25,010 nt of DNA from a virus, in the IMG/VR virus record IMGVR_UViG_3300025099_000128, positions 1 through 25,010 of that record; one strand, written 5' to 3'. This document shows, piece by piece, positions 1-8,600 of this stretch; position 1 is the first letter of the stretch, and each line of letters opens with the position of its first letter. Position numbers and translations under genes: made by a program. The notes under the pieces were generated by a model. It was not told where the DNA came from, made no database searches, and was given only the letters and a program-made list of their open reading frames with translations.

Positions 1-1517
1 CTCAGATAGGAGCAGGATCGTTTGGTGGTAGTAGAGGAGCTATCTTAGAAGCAGAAGCTATGAGAGGTCAGCAACAACTTCTGGGAGATATTCAAGCCAA
101 GGGATCACAGTCAGCTTACAATACAGGACTAAAGGCTTTTGAACAACAGAAGGCTAGAGAACGTGGAGAAGCTACAGCCTTGATGGGACTATCCCCTGCT
201 CAACTAGGTCAGCAGACTAGAGAACTACAGGGTCTAGAAAAAGTAGGTGCTGTACAACAACAGCAAACTCAGTCTGCACTTGATGAGCTATATAAAGAGT
301 TTCTGGAAGAACAAGCATTTCCTGAACAGGTTCTTGACAGAATGCAAGGAGCAGCATTTGGCTTTCCTAATCTAAGACAAGAAGTTAGGCAGAATCCTAC
401 TACCTTTGGACCCTCTCCTTTTGCTACTCTAGCTTCTGGAGTAGGTGCTGTAGGAACAGGAGTGGGTAATCTATTTGGTCAGCTAGGTGGAAAGACTGCG
501 AAGCGACATGGTGGTGTTGTTTCTCGTAGAGAAGGTGGGCTTGTTCCTCTTATTCGTAGGCAAAATGGTGGTATACCTTATGAAGGACAACAAAATACTC
601 CTGGTAATAGGTTTGATCGTGTGCTGTCAGGTATTACAGTTGCAAGAGCGAAACAAGATTTAGATAGAGAAGCGTTAAGAAAAGAACAAGCTGATTTAGT
701 TGCTGCTAGAAAAGCTAGGCTTGAAGATCGTAACAGTTATCTAATGAAGTTTTTTGCAGGATTAGCTCGAACGGCAGACATGCCTGCAAGTGGAGATCAT
801 CGTGATCTTGGAATGTTTGGAGGATTAAATCTTCCAGCAGCATCTAAAGAAATTGAAGGTAGGACACAGGCTTTAGAAAAAGAATATAGAACTCTTGAAG
901 AAAGAGAGGAAGATGCTAAACTTGACGCAATGTTAGCAGATATTAGTCGTACAGGACAACGTGCTGAAGAAGATGTAGCGCGAGAAATACAAAGATTAGA
1001 CTTTACTACTAAGAGTAGACAAGCTGATAGAGAAGATAGAAAAGTAGATATTAAAAGAGAAGAAGTAGACAGTCTTATGGATTACAGAAAGAAAAGCATT
1101 GAGATTGAAAAAATAAAAGATAAAACTAGAAGAGATATAGCACGTAAAGAGTTAGACTTAGCAAATAAAAAAGCATTAAGAAAAATAAAAGAGGAAGATA
1201 GAGATTACAAGTTAAAAAAGAATCAATTTGATCTTAATGTTAGAAAGGTTGACTTAGATGAAACTAAAGCGTTTACAGATTTATTAAAAGATGAACACTT
1301 TAAAGATAGTCTTATAACAGGATATAGTGAGTATGCTGTGCAGCAAATGCGTATAGCAAAGATGAGTGACGATGATATTAATAAAGTATTACTTGCTTCT
1401 GACTTGGGTAAAAATATAGCAAGTCTTAATGAAGTGGAAGGTGCTATAGCAGGAGACGAAGAAACAGCAAAAGATGTATTTAATAGCAGAACCCTAAACC
1501 CTAGATTTAGTAATTAG
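1..1517 (+). CDS. Virion structural protein, 5'-truncated (coiled-coil, internal/tail type)
   Basis: The reading frame is open from the left edge; the first ATG is at 60, but 19 in-frame codons precede it without a stop, so the gene starts outside the window. Those codons and the next stretch (GAGSFGGSRGAILEAEA...) resemble the N-terminal GxFGGSR-type segment of marine podovirus structural proteins. From the ATG, residues 1-100 are Gln/Ala/Glu-rich helix, about 120-150 are Gly-rich, about 160-180 carry RREGGLVPLIRRQNGGIP, and about 200-430 are highly charged coiled coil. The next gene follows after 15 nt, so the two are probably cotranscribed. Role in the virion (internal core or tail) is inferred from composition and from the large neighbour; no enzymatic motif is seen. 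The RRQxGGxP motif recurs in the protein starting at 6026. Confidence 0.75.
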   Translation, partial: QIGAGSFGGSRGAILEAEAMRGQQQLLGDIQAKGSQSAYNTGLKAFEQQKARERGEATALMGLSPAQLGQQTRELQGLEKVGAVQQQQTQSALDELYKEFLEEQAFPEQVLDRMQGAAFGFPNLRQEVRQNPTTFGPSPFATLASGVGAVGTGVGNLFGQLGGKTAKRHGGVVSRREGGLVPLIRRQNGGIPYEGQQNTPGNRFDRVLSGITVARAKQDLDREALRKEQADLVAARKARLEDRNSYLMKFFAGLARTADMPASGDHRDLGMFGGLNLPAASKEIEGRTQALEKEYRTLEEREEDAKLDAMLADISRTGQRAEEDVAREIQRLDFTTKSRQADREDRKVDIKREEVDSLMDYRKKSIEIEKIKDKTRRDIARKELDLANKKALRKIKEEDRDYKLKKNQFDLNVRKVDLDETKAFTDLLKDEHFKDSLITGYSEYAVQQMRIAKMSDDDINKVLLASDLGKNIASLNEVEGAIAGDEETAKDVFNSRTLNPRFSN

Positions 1518-1532
1518 AAATAGGATATTTTA

Positions 1533-4500
1533 ATGGATAAACAAAAACCAACGTATGAAAATTTAAAAACTAATCCTCTGTTTTTAAATGCTGCTTATCA
1601 TACTTTACGTGGGTTAGGTGAAAATACATCTAAAGACCCTGAAGAAATTATTGATACATTTTTAACTAAACGTAGATGGTTTAATGCTAATCTAGGGGCA
1701 ACTATTGGACAAGCAGATGATATTCTAAACGACTTTAGTCCTGCGATGTTAAATGCTTATCAATACGCAGTTGATCAAATTGATGCTGTTCCTAATTTTG
1801 GAGAGGGTTCTGCACCTAAATGGGATGCAACTACTGATTATATTAAAGCTGCTATAACTGATCCTGCTAATATTGCATCAGTTGCTGCTGCATTTTTTAC
1901 TTTTGGTGGAGGAGGTGCTGCTGGTTTTGCAGCTAAAGAAGCTGCTAAATTAGGTCTTAAAGAAGCTATTTCAAGCAAATTAAAAACACTTGTAAGTAAA
2001 CAAGCACTGAAAGTTTATGCTTTAGAAGGATCAATAGCTGGAACAGGTTCAGGGGTCCAAGAAGATATATCTCAAGATGTAGAAATAGCCACAGGAAAGC
2101 GTACTGAAAAAGACTATGGAGATATAGCTTTACATGCTGGTATTGGAACGGTATCTGCTCCTGTTGTAGGCATAACAGGAAGAGCAGTTAGTGATTTTGC
2201 AGTTAAACCTATTTTTAATCTTACTAAAGAATCTTTAGTTAAGCCTATCGCCAATAAACTTATTGGGGCAGATAGAATTAACAGAGTAACGAACACACTT
2301 AAAAATAATATAATACCCACTCCACAATTAGATGAAGGTATTATGCGTGTTGCAGAACTAACCACAGGTAGGACACAACCTTTAGAAGAGGCTGTAGAAA
2401 AGCTAACAGCTAAGATGGATAAAGAAATTAAAACTAATTTCTCTTCTAAAACCGATACTGATTTATTAAATAAAGCTTTGGAAGGTGACAAAGGTGCTTT
2501 AAAACTAATTAAAGATCGTAGCCCAGAGATGAGTGAAAGTATAAAAGAATGGGCTAATATTACTAGACAACTTCAAGATATTGCAGGTGCTGGTAAGTTT
2601 ATCAATGATAAGATTAAATCACAGTATAAATATAATAAAGATAAACCTTATGCTAGGGATATTTATGATAAATTTACATCTTCTTCAAGAGAACCTTTTG
2701 AAGATTTTAAAAGAAAAAATCCTGATATACTAAGAGATTTAAAAGCTCTATTAAAGTCAGACCCAGAGTATGGTAAGAAAGCAGGAATATTAAATAATGA
2801 AGGAAAAATTATAGCTGGTATTGATATAGATAAAAAAGTTGAAGAGTTTGCAGAGAATCAATATGGTTCTGTGATAAATCGTAGAAGAACATTAGGTCCA
2901 TTAATTAAACGTCAAACAGAAATTCCTGAAGTTGTTAAAACTATTTGGGGTTATAATAATAAACCTGCTGTTCGTGCTTTAGAAACAGCTAAAGGTATTG
3001 TTGAATCTTCTAAACAAATGAGACTTGCTTCTTCTTTAGCTGAAAGTTTATTAGGAAGAGGGATAGCTAAAAAAATACCTGAAGGAGATGTAATTCCTGA
3101 GAACATGGTTAAACTTGTTACAAGTCAAACACGTGAGGCAGGTTCTGAAAAAATTAACCCATCAAGCGAAGCAGCTTTTTCATTATCTAAATTTCAAATG
3201 TTAAAAGGATTAGATGATGTTTATATTGATAAAAATCATGCTAAAACTGTTAAAGCTTTAGTAGAACAATTTGATAATTCTAGAGTTAATATAGAAAAAA
3301 TGGGAATTAACCCTGACCAAGGACTTGCAGGAGAGCTTATAAATATTTTTGGTGCTGTTCAAGGAGGATTGAAAAAAGGTAAGACTGTTTATAATCCTAT
3401 TGCTCATATAAGAAATGCTATGGGAGCCACACAATATCTTATTGCCAGTGGTAATGGTAGAGGAATTTATGATGGCATGAAGTTTTTTGCAACAGCTTCT
3501 GCTAAAGAGAAGCAAGACATGTGGGATACTGTATCTCGTTTAGGATTAAAGGGTAGCCAAGTTGATTTAAATCAAATATTTACTCGACTTGGTGATTTAG
3601 ATAAATTACAAGGCAGTAGTGGAAAAAAGGCAGCTAGAGAAGTTGCTGTAGGTATGTTGACATTTGGTCAAAATGGTTTAGAAAAAATTCCAGGTCTTAA
3701 ACAACTTTCAAAAGGTGCTGAGAAAGTTTATATGGGTACAGATGATTTAGCAAAAATAGCTGCTTTTATGAGAGAGAGAAGTAGGTCGCAAAAAATATGG
3801 GATAATATGTCTGACGAAGTTAAACGACAGAAAAGAAAAGAATATAGTCAAACCTTTAGAGGAGGTGCAGCAGTTCCAGGTCAAGAGACAGCTTTAAAAA
3901 ACTTAGATACTAACCTTATAAACGAAATGGCTGTATCTAAAGTTATGAATCTAGTACCTGTATATTCTCGAATCCCTCCTATTATTGAAAAGTTAAGAGG
4001 TATTCCTTTTGTAGGAAACTTTGCAGCATTTCCTGCTGAGAATCTTAGAACTAAATATAACTTATTTAAAATGTCAGGAAATGAAATACAAGAAGGATTA
4101 GCCACAGGAAATAAAGCTTTAGTAAATACAGGATTACAGCGTTTAGCTTCTCAAGCTACTATTGCAGGAGGTGCTTATGCTGGAACTTGGGCGTATAATA
4201 AAATAGAAGGGACAGATAAATACGTTGAGGCTATTAGAAATACTTTACCTGAATGGTCAAGAGATGGCGCTCTTGCTGTATCTGAAGATAAGAATGGAAG
4301 AATTACATATCAAAACATGAGCTATATTAATCCTGATCAATATGTTTTAGATTTAATTATGCCTTTTATTTTAGATGTACAAAGTGGTAGAGATGTAGAA
4401 GAATCTACTATGGATACGATAAGTACAATATCTAAAAGACTATTTCAACCTTTCATAGGAGAATCTTTAGCAACAGAAAGTGCTATTGGGTTTGCAGATG

Positions 4501-5303
4501 CTGTACGAAGTTTAGCCATGGATGTTACAGGTATTGGTAATAAAGATACTCTTGATAAGTTTGTAAAAGTAATGAAAGTTCAAGAACCTGGATGGTTTAA
4601 AATAAGTAGAGAACTTGCTGCTGAAGCTGGGGTTTTAGATACTAATAAATATAATGCAGCAATACTTGAATCTAAATTAAGCCCTAGATTACCTGGAGAA
4701 AAACCAGAAAGATTAGAAAATTATAGTCTCTTTGAAAATTTAAGTCGTTATGGTGTAAACCCATTAGAACCTTGGGCTTTAGGAGTCAAGACAGAAGAAT
4801 TTAAACCTAGAGAACAACTTGCTTATTCTATAAGTACCTTAGACAGAGGGCAAAGTAAAACCTATAAGCAAGGTAGGGAAGATATAAATGCTATAATAGG
4901 AACTCCTACACTATCTTTAGATGCAGATGTGGGAAAAGATATAAAAGATATTTATAAAGAAATGTTATCCACAGAGTTTAATTCTAGACAGCAGATGAAA
5001 GATTTATTATTATCTTATGGTTCATTTTTAAAACCTGCACAAATTAATAATTTATTATTAAATGATAGTATTGTTCGTGGTTCTTCTCTGTCTAAAAATC
5101 AAGCTAGATACTTAGCTATGAATAGATTTATGCCTACAAAATTATCTGATAGTAAAGCTTTAATCAAAAAAATTAAAGAGTCTAATAAAAATAGACCACG
5201 TAGTCAACAGATGCGGCCTTCTGTATTTAGAAATATTTTAGTGCAGGTTGAAAAAGAGTTTAATAATCGATCTCTAGCTAATGATCTTAAAGAAGAAGAT
5301 TAA
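1533..5303 (+). CDS. Large internal virion / DNA-ejection-type protein (1256 aa)
   Basis: At 1256 residues this is by far the largest gene in the window and has the size and position of a T7 gp15/gp16-type internal virion protein, which leaves the capsid with the DNA and helps it cross the envelope. The start is supported by AGGA seven bases upstream of the ATG. Residues about 110-135 (Ala/Gly-rich) and about 165-215 are apolar and could insert in membrane; most of the remainder is charged helix, with another apolar Ala/Gly stretch near 870-885 before a Lys/Glu-rich C-terminus. I see no convincing lysozyme or transglycosylase motif. The TAA overlaps the next ATG (TAATG). The ejection role is inference from size, composition and context. 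Confidence 0.75.
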   Translation: MDKQKPTYENLKTNPLFLNAAYHTLRGLGENTSKDPEEIIDTFLTKRRWFNANLGATIGQADDILNDFSPAMLNAYQYAVDQIDAVPNFGEGSAPKWDATTDYIKAAITDPANIASVAAAFFTFGGGGAAGFAAKEAAKLGLKEAISSKLKTLVSKQALKVYALEGSIAGTGSGVQEDISQDVEIATGKRTEKDYGDIALHAGIGTVSAPVVGITGRAVSDFAVKPIFNLTKESLVKPIANKLIGADRINRVTNTLKNNIIPTPQLDEGIMRVAELTTGRTQPLEEAVEKLTAKMDKEIKTNFSSKTDTDLLNKALEGDKGALKLIKDRSPEMSESIKEWANITRQLQDIAGAGKFINDKIKSQYKYNKDKPYARDIYDKFTSSSREPFEDFKRKNPDILRDLKALLKSDPEYGKKAGILNNEGKIIAGIDIDKKVEEFAENQYGSVINRRRTLGPLIKRQTEIPEVVKTIWGYNNKPAVRALETAKGIVESSKQMRLASSLAESLLGRGIAKKIPEGDVIPENMVKLVTSQTREAGSEKINPSSEAAFSLSKFQMLKGLDDVYIDKNHAKTVKALVEQFDNSRVNIEKMGINPDQGLAGELINIFGAVQGGLKKGKTVYNPIAHIRNAMGATQYLIASGNGRGIYDGMKFFATASAKEKQDMWDTVSRLGLKGSQVDLNQIFTRLGDLDKLQGSSGKKAAREVAVGMLTFGQNGLEKIPGLKQLSKGAEKVYMGTDDLAKIAAFMRERSRSQKIWDNMSDEVKRQKRKEYSQTFRGGAAVPGQETALKNLDTNLINEMAVSKVMNLVPVYSRIPPIIEKLRGIPFVGNFAAFPAENLRTKYNLFKMSGNEIQEGLATGNKALVNTGLQRLASQATIAGGAYAGTWAYNKIEGTDKYVEAIRNTLPEWSRDGALAVSEDKNGRITYQNMSYINPDQYVLDLIMPFILDVQSGRDVEESTMDTISTISKRLFQPFIGESLATESAIGFADAVRSLAMDVTGIGNKDTLDKFVKVMKVQEPGWFKISRELAAEAGVLDTNKYNAAILESKLSPRLPGEKPERLENYSLFENLSRYGVNPLEPWALGVKTEEFKPREQLAYSISTLDRGQSKTYKQGREDINAIIGTPTLSLDADVGKDIKDIYKEMLSTEFNSRQQMKDLLLSYGSFLKPAQINNLLLNDSIVRGSSLSKNQARYLAMNRFMPTKLSDSKALIKKIKESNKNRPRSQQMRPSVFRNILVQVEKEFNNRSLANDLKEED

Positions 5304-5659
5304 TGGAGCTAGATGCTAGACTACTAATAACACTGGGAGGTATGTTGATCAGTGTTATAACAAGCTTTGTTGTTACAAGACAGAAGTGTATTGAGCTTGA
5401 AGAAGATTCTAAGGCAATGCAAAAGAATATTAATGATCTCTTTGATAACCTAGAGAAGAACAATATCAGTACACAAGTATCAGCAAACAAGATAGGAGTA
5501 CTGACTGCTATCCTATCCCCTGAAAATAGAGAACAGTTACATCGTAGCTTGGAAAGAATGAAGACAGAAATAGAACAGCTTAAAAAAGATACAGATAAAT
5601 TATCCCACATGCATAATGGGAGCCATCCAGATACAGGAGTTAAAGATGATAGAGAATGA
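5303..5659 (+). CDS. Membrane-anchored coiled-coil protein, possible Rz-like inner-membrane spanin
   Basis: The 118-residue product has one apolar N-terminal segment (about residues 7-25) followed by charged, heptad-like helix (about 28-100) and a polar tail. An N-terminal anchor plus periplasmic coiled coil is the architecture of inner-membrane spanins, which help disrupt the outer membrane at lysis. The gene starts in a TAATG overlap with the large virion gene, and its 3' end overlaps the peptidase gene by 14 nt. The neighbouring peptidoglycan enzyme supports a lysis role, but a small virion membrane protein is also possible. No outer-membrane partner gene lies inside it; the only lipoprotein candidate in the window is on the other strand at 8454-8600. 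Confidence 0.6.
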   Translation: MELDARLLITLGGMLISVITSFVVTRQKCIELEEDSKAMQKNINDLFDNLEKNNISTQVSANKIGVLTAILSPENREQLHRSLERMKTEIEQLKKDTDKLSHMHNGSHPDTGVKDDRE

Positions 5660-6026
5660 ATACTTTTCTATAGAGGAACTTAAATGTAAAGGCACTGATG
5701 AATGTCAGATGGATGATGGTTTCCTAGAAAAGTTAATTAAGATACGAGAAGATTTAGGTAGACCTATGATTATAACATCAGGCTATCGCCATCCTGCACA
5801 TAACAGTGCCATAGGAGGTGTTAAAGACTCTCCTCATGTGTATGGTAAAGCTGTAGATGTGGCAGCAATGGGAGAGGTGGCCTATGACATTATATACTTG
5901 GCTATAAAGCATGGTATGACAGGCATAGGAGTCTCTCAGAGAGGCGCACATGAGCGTAGGTTCATACACCTAGATGATATGTCATCTGATACTCACCCTC
6001 GCCCTTGGGTGTGGAGCTATAAGTAA
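5646..6026 (+). CDS. Zinc D-Ala-D-Ala peptidase, M15 family (endolysin-type)
   Basis: A 126-residue single-domain M15-type (Peptidase_M15_3-like) enzyme predicted to cut peptide cross-links of peptidoglycan. The zinc-site signature is visible: SPHVYGKAVD gives His64 and Asp71, and RFIHLDD gives His108 and Asp110; ITSGYRHPAHN (about 43-53) is also typical. A longer in-frame start at 5616 exists, but AGGAG sits six bases upstream of the ATG at 5646 and nothing comparable precedes 5616, so 5646 is chosen. There is no signal peptide, so it needs the holin, or acts as a virion-associated enzyme given its place among structural genes. It overlaps the preceding gene by 14 nt and the next by TAATG. 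Confidence 0.85.
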   Translation: MIENEYFSIEELKCKGTDECQMDDGFLEKLIKIREDLGRPMIITSGYRHPAHNSAIGGVKDSPHVYGKAVDVAAMGEVAYDIIYLAIKHGMTGIGVSQRGAHERRFIHLDDMSSDTHPRPWVWSYK

Positions 6027-7438
6027 TGTTTACTCAGCCAATTAATCAATCTGGATTATCTGGTTTTATTCCTGTTCGTAGGCAGGAAGGTGGTGTGCCT
6101 AATCAAGAGTTAGATATAGGTCAGATAGCTGAGTTTGATATTTTTGGTAGAGCTATTCCTAAAACTACAACTAATATAGGACAGATAGAAAATCCTCAAC
6201 AGTTAGCTCCAGGCTTGCCTCAAGGAGGTATTTCTTCTTTGATTCCTGTAGATGGTGGAGCAGATGATCCATTTGTAGATGCGCCTGATTTTACACCTCC
6301 TGATATTAGTCTTGATGCTATATCAGGAAAAGCTGACGAAGTTGGAGATAGAATAGGAGCAAAATTTGACGCAATTGTAGAGAACCCAGTAGATTGGGCA
6401 TTAGAAAAAGGAGAAGATGCACTATGGGCTGGTACTAGAGACTTCGTCACAAGTTTTGTTCCAGGTAAATTTTCTCCTCCTATTGTTGGTGGTCTATGGG
6501 ACGCAGCAAGAGACATGTTTGAGGGCAAGCCATTTGACTCCACTAAAGCGGCTGTAAATCTAGGTTTGGGATTTTTATCAGCAGCTTTTCCTGTATTAGC
6601 TCTTCCTATTATGGCTCTAAAAGGACTTTATAGTTTATTAGTTGAGGATGAACCTGTACCTTTTAGTACTGATGTTGTAGGTCCCTTTGGTACAATTCCA
6701 GGTGATTTTGATGGGCCAGAGGATGCCGAAGACCTTGAAGATATGGGTTATAATATAGACTTGGACATAGCACCTCCAGGAACTTTTTCTGAAGAGTCTG
6801 GTCCCACAAGTGGTCCTACAGGTGGTCCTGATGGTGGGTCTGATGCAGGTGGTGATGTTGGTGATGATCCTGGCTCTACTGCTTGTTGGGTTGCAGGAAC
6901 TCAAATACTTATGGCCGACAATACATATCGCAATATTGAAGATTTAAAAATAGGTGATATGGTTATGTCTTATCCAGAGACTAAGAAGACAAGGCGTTGG
7001 AATACTCCCTTAGAAGCCAAACCAATTGTATCTCTTCTTGTTGATGTTCATCCTGAAATATGGCACCTAAATGATTCTATGGTATCAGGTACTGAATGGA
7101 TGATCAAGGAAGATGGAACAGCAGCTATCGTACAGTGGTTAAATGTAGGCGACACAGTTCTTGGCCCTGATAATAACCTAGTAGAAATTACGCGAGTTGA
7201 ACCTGCTGAAGGACAACTAAAGAAACAAGTTATTTACAACTTTGAAACTAAAGATAACTATACTTACATTGCAGATGGTATGAGGACAATACGTGGACGC
7301 GCTATAAGAGGAGAATACGCTCCAAGTGCAGGTCGAGTTTACCAAGTTATGCAGACTTATCTGTCTGGAGATACAAATTCATATGAAGGAAGTATGCAAG
7401 ATGAATATAATAAAAAGTTTAGTAACCTTGCAGCTTAA
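6026..7438 (+). CDS. Structural-module protein with C-terminal degenerate Hint (intein/hedgehog-type) domain
   Basis: The 470-residue product has three parts. The N-terminus carries GFIPVRRQEGGVP (13-25), shared with the first gene of the window. Residues about 174-206 form an apolar, hairpin-like membrane segment. After a Gly/Pro/Asp-rich linker (about 255-285) comes a Hint-like domain: Cys287 in CWVAGTQILM (block A), then NIEDLKIGDMV, and a block-F-like segment VIYNFETKDNYTYIADG (about 402-418). The usual terminal His-Asn is replaced by GMRT, and the block B TxxH is not seen (VSGTEW instead), so protein splicing is unlikely; N-terminal thioester chemistry or loss of activity are both possible. 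The stop overlaps that of the small terminase gene on the opposite strand. Function in the virion is unknown. Confidence 0.7.
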   Translation: MFTQPINQSGLSGFIPVRRQEGGVPNQELDIGQIAEFDIFGRAIPKTTTNIGQIENPQQLAPGLPQGGISSLIPVDGGADDPFVDAPDFTPPDISLDAISGKADEVGDRIGAKFDAIVENPVDWALEKGEDALWAGTRDFVTSFVPGKFSPPIVGGLWDAARDMFEGKPFDSTKAAVNLGLGFLSAAFPVLALPIMALKGLYSLLVEDEPVPFSTDVVGPFGTIPGDFDGPEDAEDLEDMGYNIDLDIAPPGTFSEESGPTSGPTGGPDGGSDAGGDVGDDPGSTACWVAGTQILMADNTYRNIEDLKIGDMVMSYPETKKTRRWNTPLEAKPIVSLLVDVHPEIWHLNDSMVSGTEWMIKEDGTAAIVQWLNVGDTVLGPDNNLVEITRVEPAEGQLKKQVIYNFETKDNYTYIADGMRTIRGRAIRGEYAPSAGRVYQVMQTYLSGDTNSYEGSMQDEYNKKFSNLAA

Positions 7439-7842
7439 AACTTACACTTCTTGATTAGATCATCTATCTTATCTTTACCCAGAGCTTCCATGTAACCTAC
7501 GATCTCATTCTCTATTGTCTCTGTAGATAGATGCGTAGTCCTATCTGACTTGGCACCTCTGACTCTAGACAATAACTCAAGAGCCTTGATAGCACTGTTA
7601 GTATGTCCATTAGTAGCAGCAAATGTGTATTGAGATTCAAGTTCATCTACCACATCAATGTCAGTGACTAGTTCATTCTCTAGGTCTGCAATTCTCTCAG
7701 TAACCTCATCCATTTGAAGGAGTCGATAACCTTGATTATTGGCAGACCTATCAGAATATCCTGCTGCCTTGGCAGCTTCTGTTGCATTCCTGTGTAACAC
7801 ATAGGCTTGTGCAAACTTTTCTTGTTTAGCATTAAGAGGCAT
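7435..7842 (-). CDS. terS: Terminase small subunit
   Basis: The N-terminal part (NAKQEKFAQAYV, then NATEAAKAAGYSD, residues 4-31) matches the helix-turn-helix of Terminase_2-type small subunits, which bind concatemeric phage DNA and recruit the large subunit for packaging. The rest is acidic helix that would form the oligomer core. At 135 residues the length is normal. It is the last gene of the minus-strand arm and converges on the Hint-domain gene, with a 4-nt overlap and no terminator between. The start lies inside the end of the upstream membrane-protein gene (11-nt overlap) and has no clear Shine-Dalgarno sequence, so translation is probably coupled. The large subunit is not in this window. 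Confidence 0.85.
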   Translation of the reverse strand: MPLNAKQEKFAQAYVLHRNATEAAKAAGYSDRSANNQGYRLLQMDEVTERIADLENELVTDIDVVDELESQYTFAATNGHTNSAIKALELLSRVRGAKSDRTTHLSTETIENEIVGYMEALGKDKIDDLIKKCKF

Positions 7843-8077
7843 AGTGGTGTATTAATCCATTTGTTAAGATAGCAATAGATACAGAGTTAATAATAATTAA
7901 AGCTCTGTCATTCCACATCATGGCTACAATCAACCATCCTGATAAACCTACTACATGAAAGAATAGATTTATAGGAAAAACATTATTGCTTGTCAGTAGC
8001 ATTCCAACTAATAGGATCAGTGAAGCTGCCCACTTTATGTACCAATCCTTCGTATGTAGAGGAGTTGTCTTCTTCAA
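7832..8077 (-). CDS. Small multi-pass membrane protein (DUF6552-like)
   Basis: The C-terminal 70 residues hold three apolar segments (WAASLILLVGMLLT, FFHVVGLSGWLIVAMMW and ALIIINSVSIAILTNGLI), which resemble small DUF6552-type membrane proteins of marine phages and bacteria; this family name is from memory. The start is uncertain. The frame is open to a TTG at 8152 and contains ATGs at 8125 and 8122, but none has a ribosome site. I chose the TTG at 8077, preceded by AGAGG at five bases. With any start it overlaps the 3' end of the cupin gene in another frame. Its stop overlaps the terminase start by 11 nt. Function unknown; it may take part in lysis, since the holin lies three genes upstream. 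Confidence 0.55.
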   Translation of the reverse strand: MKKTTPLHTKDWYIKWAASLILLVGMLLTSNNVFPINLFFHVVGLSGWLIVAMMWNDRALIIINSVSIAILTNGLIHHYAS

Positions 8078-8429
8078 TGTACCCTCTTGGTCCTTTTCCA
8101 ATTGATTCCCTTTCAATATCATCATGATTAAATTCAGCCCAGTATAACTCAAAGGCTACTCCATCGTCAAGACCTTTGAATTGATGGTACTCTCCAGGTT
8201 TAACTTTGGTGAAGTCTCCTGCTTTAAGAATTGTTTGATCCACTAGATCATAAGAATTTTTCCATACTCTTATCAACAATGTCCCTTGAGATACATAGAA
8301 CCCATTCCATTTGTACTGGTGTTTATGTTTACTACATTCACTATCTTTTTTAAACTCAATACGATGGAACTCAAAAGAACTATTAGAATAAATGTTCTCT
8401 GTTGTTCCCCATACTTTTCCTTCTTTCAT
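7983..8429 (-). CDS. Cupin-fold protein
   Basis: The 148-residue product contains a single cupin barrel. The first motif is CSKHKHQYKWNGFYVSQG (about 33-50), with His35 and His37 as likely metal ligands. The second is ILKAGDFTKVKPGEYHQFKG (about 68-87), with His in EYHQF. Small cupins of this type bind metal and sugars or other small ligands; the substrate cannot be read from sequence. It follows the sugar/methyl-transfer block and the lysis genes. AGAGG lies nine bases before the ATG. The last 40 or so residues beyond ELYWAEFNHDD extend past the barrel and are encoded in DNA that also codes for the start of the next membrane protein in another frame. Confidence 0.75.
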   Translation of the reverse strand: MKEGKVWGTTENIYSNSSFEFHRIEFKKDSECSKHKHQYKWNGFYVSQGTLLIRVWKNSYDLVDQTILKAGDFTKVKPGEYHQFKGLDDGVAFELYWAEFNHDDIERESIGKGPRGYIEEDNSSTYEGLVHKVGSFTDPISWNATDKQ

Positions 8430-8453
8430 AATAGTTATCCTCTATAGAGTGTA

Positions 8454-8600
8454 TCATTCTTTTTCAAGTTCTTCTAATCTTTCTTCTATCTTGTGTTTTT
8501 CATATCGATCTATTGCAGAAGATATAATAGAAGCACCTACAGTTAATACTGTGCAACCATTTAAAAATAAAATAATACACAGACTAAGTATCACCCTCAT
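8454..8600 (-). CDS. Short lipoprotein, possible Rz1-like outer-membrane spanin subunit (48 aa)
   Basis: This 48-residue ORF begins in an ATGA overlap with the stop of the holin gene, a strong sign of real, coupled translation. Residues 1-15 are a signal sequence ending in the lipobox LNGC, so Cys16 would be lipidated. After a short apolar stretch comes a charged helix rich in Glu and Lys (31-48). Size, lipobox and position after a holin fit outer-membrane spanin subunits or small lysis lipoproteins. It lacks the proline-rich segment common in lambda Rz1. The matching inner-membrane partner is not adjacent; the coiled-coil protein at 5303-5659 is a candidate but lies in the other arm. The role is inference; the gene itself is well supported. 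Confidence 0.7.
   Translation of the reverse strand: MRVILSLCIILFLNGCTVLTVGASIISSAIDRYEKHKIEERLEELEKE

Noticed and set aside
2114-2491. 125-codon minus-strand frame inside the large virion gene
   Set aside because: It lies fully within a well-supported gene, has low-complexity Ser/Leu/Ile composition typical of an antisense shadow, and no ribosome site.
5616-5645. Upstream in-frame start for the M15 peptidase
   Set aside because: No ribosome site at 5616; AGGAG with six-base spacing precedes the ATG at 5646.
6884-7300. A functional intein in the gene at 6026
   Set aside because: No terminal His-Asn, no following Cys/Ser/Thr extein, no block B TxxH and no homing domain; it is at most a Hint-type domain.
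7417-7443. AAGTTT...AAACTT inverted repeat as a terminator for the convergent arms
   Set aside because: Only 6 AT-rich base pairs with a long loop and no T-run; too weak to call.
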